Assembly (NCBI RefSeq): GCF_009923995.1
Contig: NZ_RFSK01000012.1
Coordinates: 48,126-112,125 of the forward strand
Length of the DNA: 64,000 bases
From: Janthinobacterium sp.
GTDB lineage: Bacteria > Pseudomonadota > Gammaproteobacteria > Burkholderiales > Burkholderiaceae_D
Direction of reading: 5' to 3'
The position numbers and the translations under genes were made by a program. Below the pieces are notes generated by a model that saw only the letters and a program-made list of their open reading frames with translations, did no database searches and was not told where the DNA came from. Shown here piece by piece: positions 63,528 through 64,000 of this stretch (position 1 is the stretch's first letter; every line of letters begins with the position of its first letter).

Positions 63528-63830
63528 ATGCACGCGCCCTTACCCCCCACCCCGTTTACCGTCACCCTCGTCCCGCAGGGCTGGCAATTCCCTGCCGAGG
63601 CCGGCACCACGGTGCTGGCCGCCGCCGAGCTGGCGGGCATCCGCCTGCTCAGTTCCTGCCGCAACGGCACCTGCCGCACCTGTTTGTGCCACATGCCTGA
63701 GGGCAAGATCCGCTACACGGTGGACTGGCCCGGCATCAGCCCCGATGAACGCCTCGACGGCTACATCCTGCCCTGCGTGGCCGTGGCCGAAAGCGACCTC
63801 ACCTTGCAGGCGCGGGCCGTGCGCAAGTGA
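63528..63830 (+). CDS. 2Fe-2S ferredoxin, plant type
   Basis: 100 residues. Cluster ligands C44, C49, C52 (SSCRNGTCRTC) and C83 (ILPCVAVAESD) have the plant-type C-x4-C-x2-C...C spacing; C54 is an extra cysteine. It carries single electrons to an unknown partner. It starts 9 bases after the oxidoreductase gene and so is probably in the same transcript, but a functional tie is not shown. Several bacterial homologues stand alone. Confidence 0.88.
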   Translation: MHAPLPPTPFTVTLVPQGWQFPAEAGTTVLAAAELAGIRLLSSCRNGTCRTCLCHMPEGKIRYTVDWPGISPDERLDGYILPCVAVAESDLTLQARAVRK

Positions 63831-64000
63831 GAGCGTGAGAATTTGTTATATTTCATCAATATTATCCATGTTATAAGAGTCGTTCAGGCTTCGAGAAGCG
63901 CTCCATGTCGGAGTGACGTGAAGCCTCACCATGGGTAGCGGATGAAGACATTCTTCTTGACAGCAGTGCGGGCGGCAACACCGCCACTGGCGGTATTGGC
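63831..64000. other. AT-richer window end, no supported gene
   Basis: After the ferredoxin gene the composition changes to an AT-rich stretch (about 63838-63875, TTTGTTATATTTCATC). An ATG at 63942 opens a frame (MKTFFLTAVRAATPP) to the window edge, but it is too short to judge and lacks a good ribosome-binding site. Confidence 0.4.

Noticed and set aside
63942..64000. Possible start of a signal-peptide-bearing protein at the window end
   Set aside because: Only about 20 codons are visible, with no ribosome-binding site and other frames equally open.

Overview
The window looks like chromosomal DNA from a high-GC betaproteobacterium, most likely Oxalobacteraceae (Janthinobacterium, Massilia or Duganella type). 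That placement is inferred from base composition, the general protein style, the density of intergenic palindromes and the carbohydrate-catabolism gene content. There is no rRNA or other decisive marker. No insertion sequence, phage gene or CRISPR array was found.

Region 1 (1-19040) is mostly ordinary housekeeping: a truncated TPR protein, a LysE exporter divergent from an Lrp/AsnC regulator, proline iminopeptidase, small membrane and hypothetical proteins, 2,4-dienoyl-CoA reductase (FadH), a YbaL-type K+/H+ antiporter, a KAS III-like enzyme, an S41 C-terminal processing protease, a small periplasmic Spy/CpxP-like protein behind a leader terminator, two tandem M13 metallopeptidases, a membrane-anchored cytochrome c, tRNA-Arg(CCG) and a DJ-1/PfpI-like protein.

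Region 2 (19200-46500) is the centre of interest. It is a large locus for breaking down L-arabinose-containing polysaccharide (arabinan, arabinoxylan or arabinogalactan). A TonB receptor brings oligosaccharides across the outer membrane. Exported GH97, GH51, GH43 (three) and GH127 enzymes trim them. A GPH symporter feeds a cytoplasmic GH43, and a YtfQRT/YjfF-type ABC importer takes up furanose sugars. An aldose 1-epimerase, SDR aldose dehydrogenase, L-arabinonate dehydratase, AraD1/GguC (FAH-fold) protein and aldehyde dehydrogenase form a non-phosphorylative (Weimberg-type) route to 2-oxoglutarate. A GbpR-like LysR regulator closes the locus. Three promoters (before the receptor, the dehydratase and the ABC operon) share one layout: GATATC-N6-GATATC centred about 65 bases before the predicted transcript start, then TTGGA-N18-TAnnAT. 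A related site sits just before the LysR gene. The locus therefore looks like a self-contained regulon.

Region 3 (46550-56500) holds less familiar genes: a TPR protein fused to an oxygenase-like domain, a lipoprotein, a membrane protein with a cold-shock-like N-terminus, and a caspase-like/Sel1 protease divergent from a sigma-like, anti-sigma-like, lipoprotein, membrane-protein and glycerophosphodiesterase series.

Region 4 (56600-63830) is a second sugar operon: an autoregulated LacI repressor, ABC ATPase, permease and binding protein, then a xylose-isomerase-like epimerase, a Gfo/Idh/MocA oxidoreductase and a 2Fe-2S ferredoxin. Its substrate is not evident. Several palindromic repeat families lie between genes throughout.
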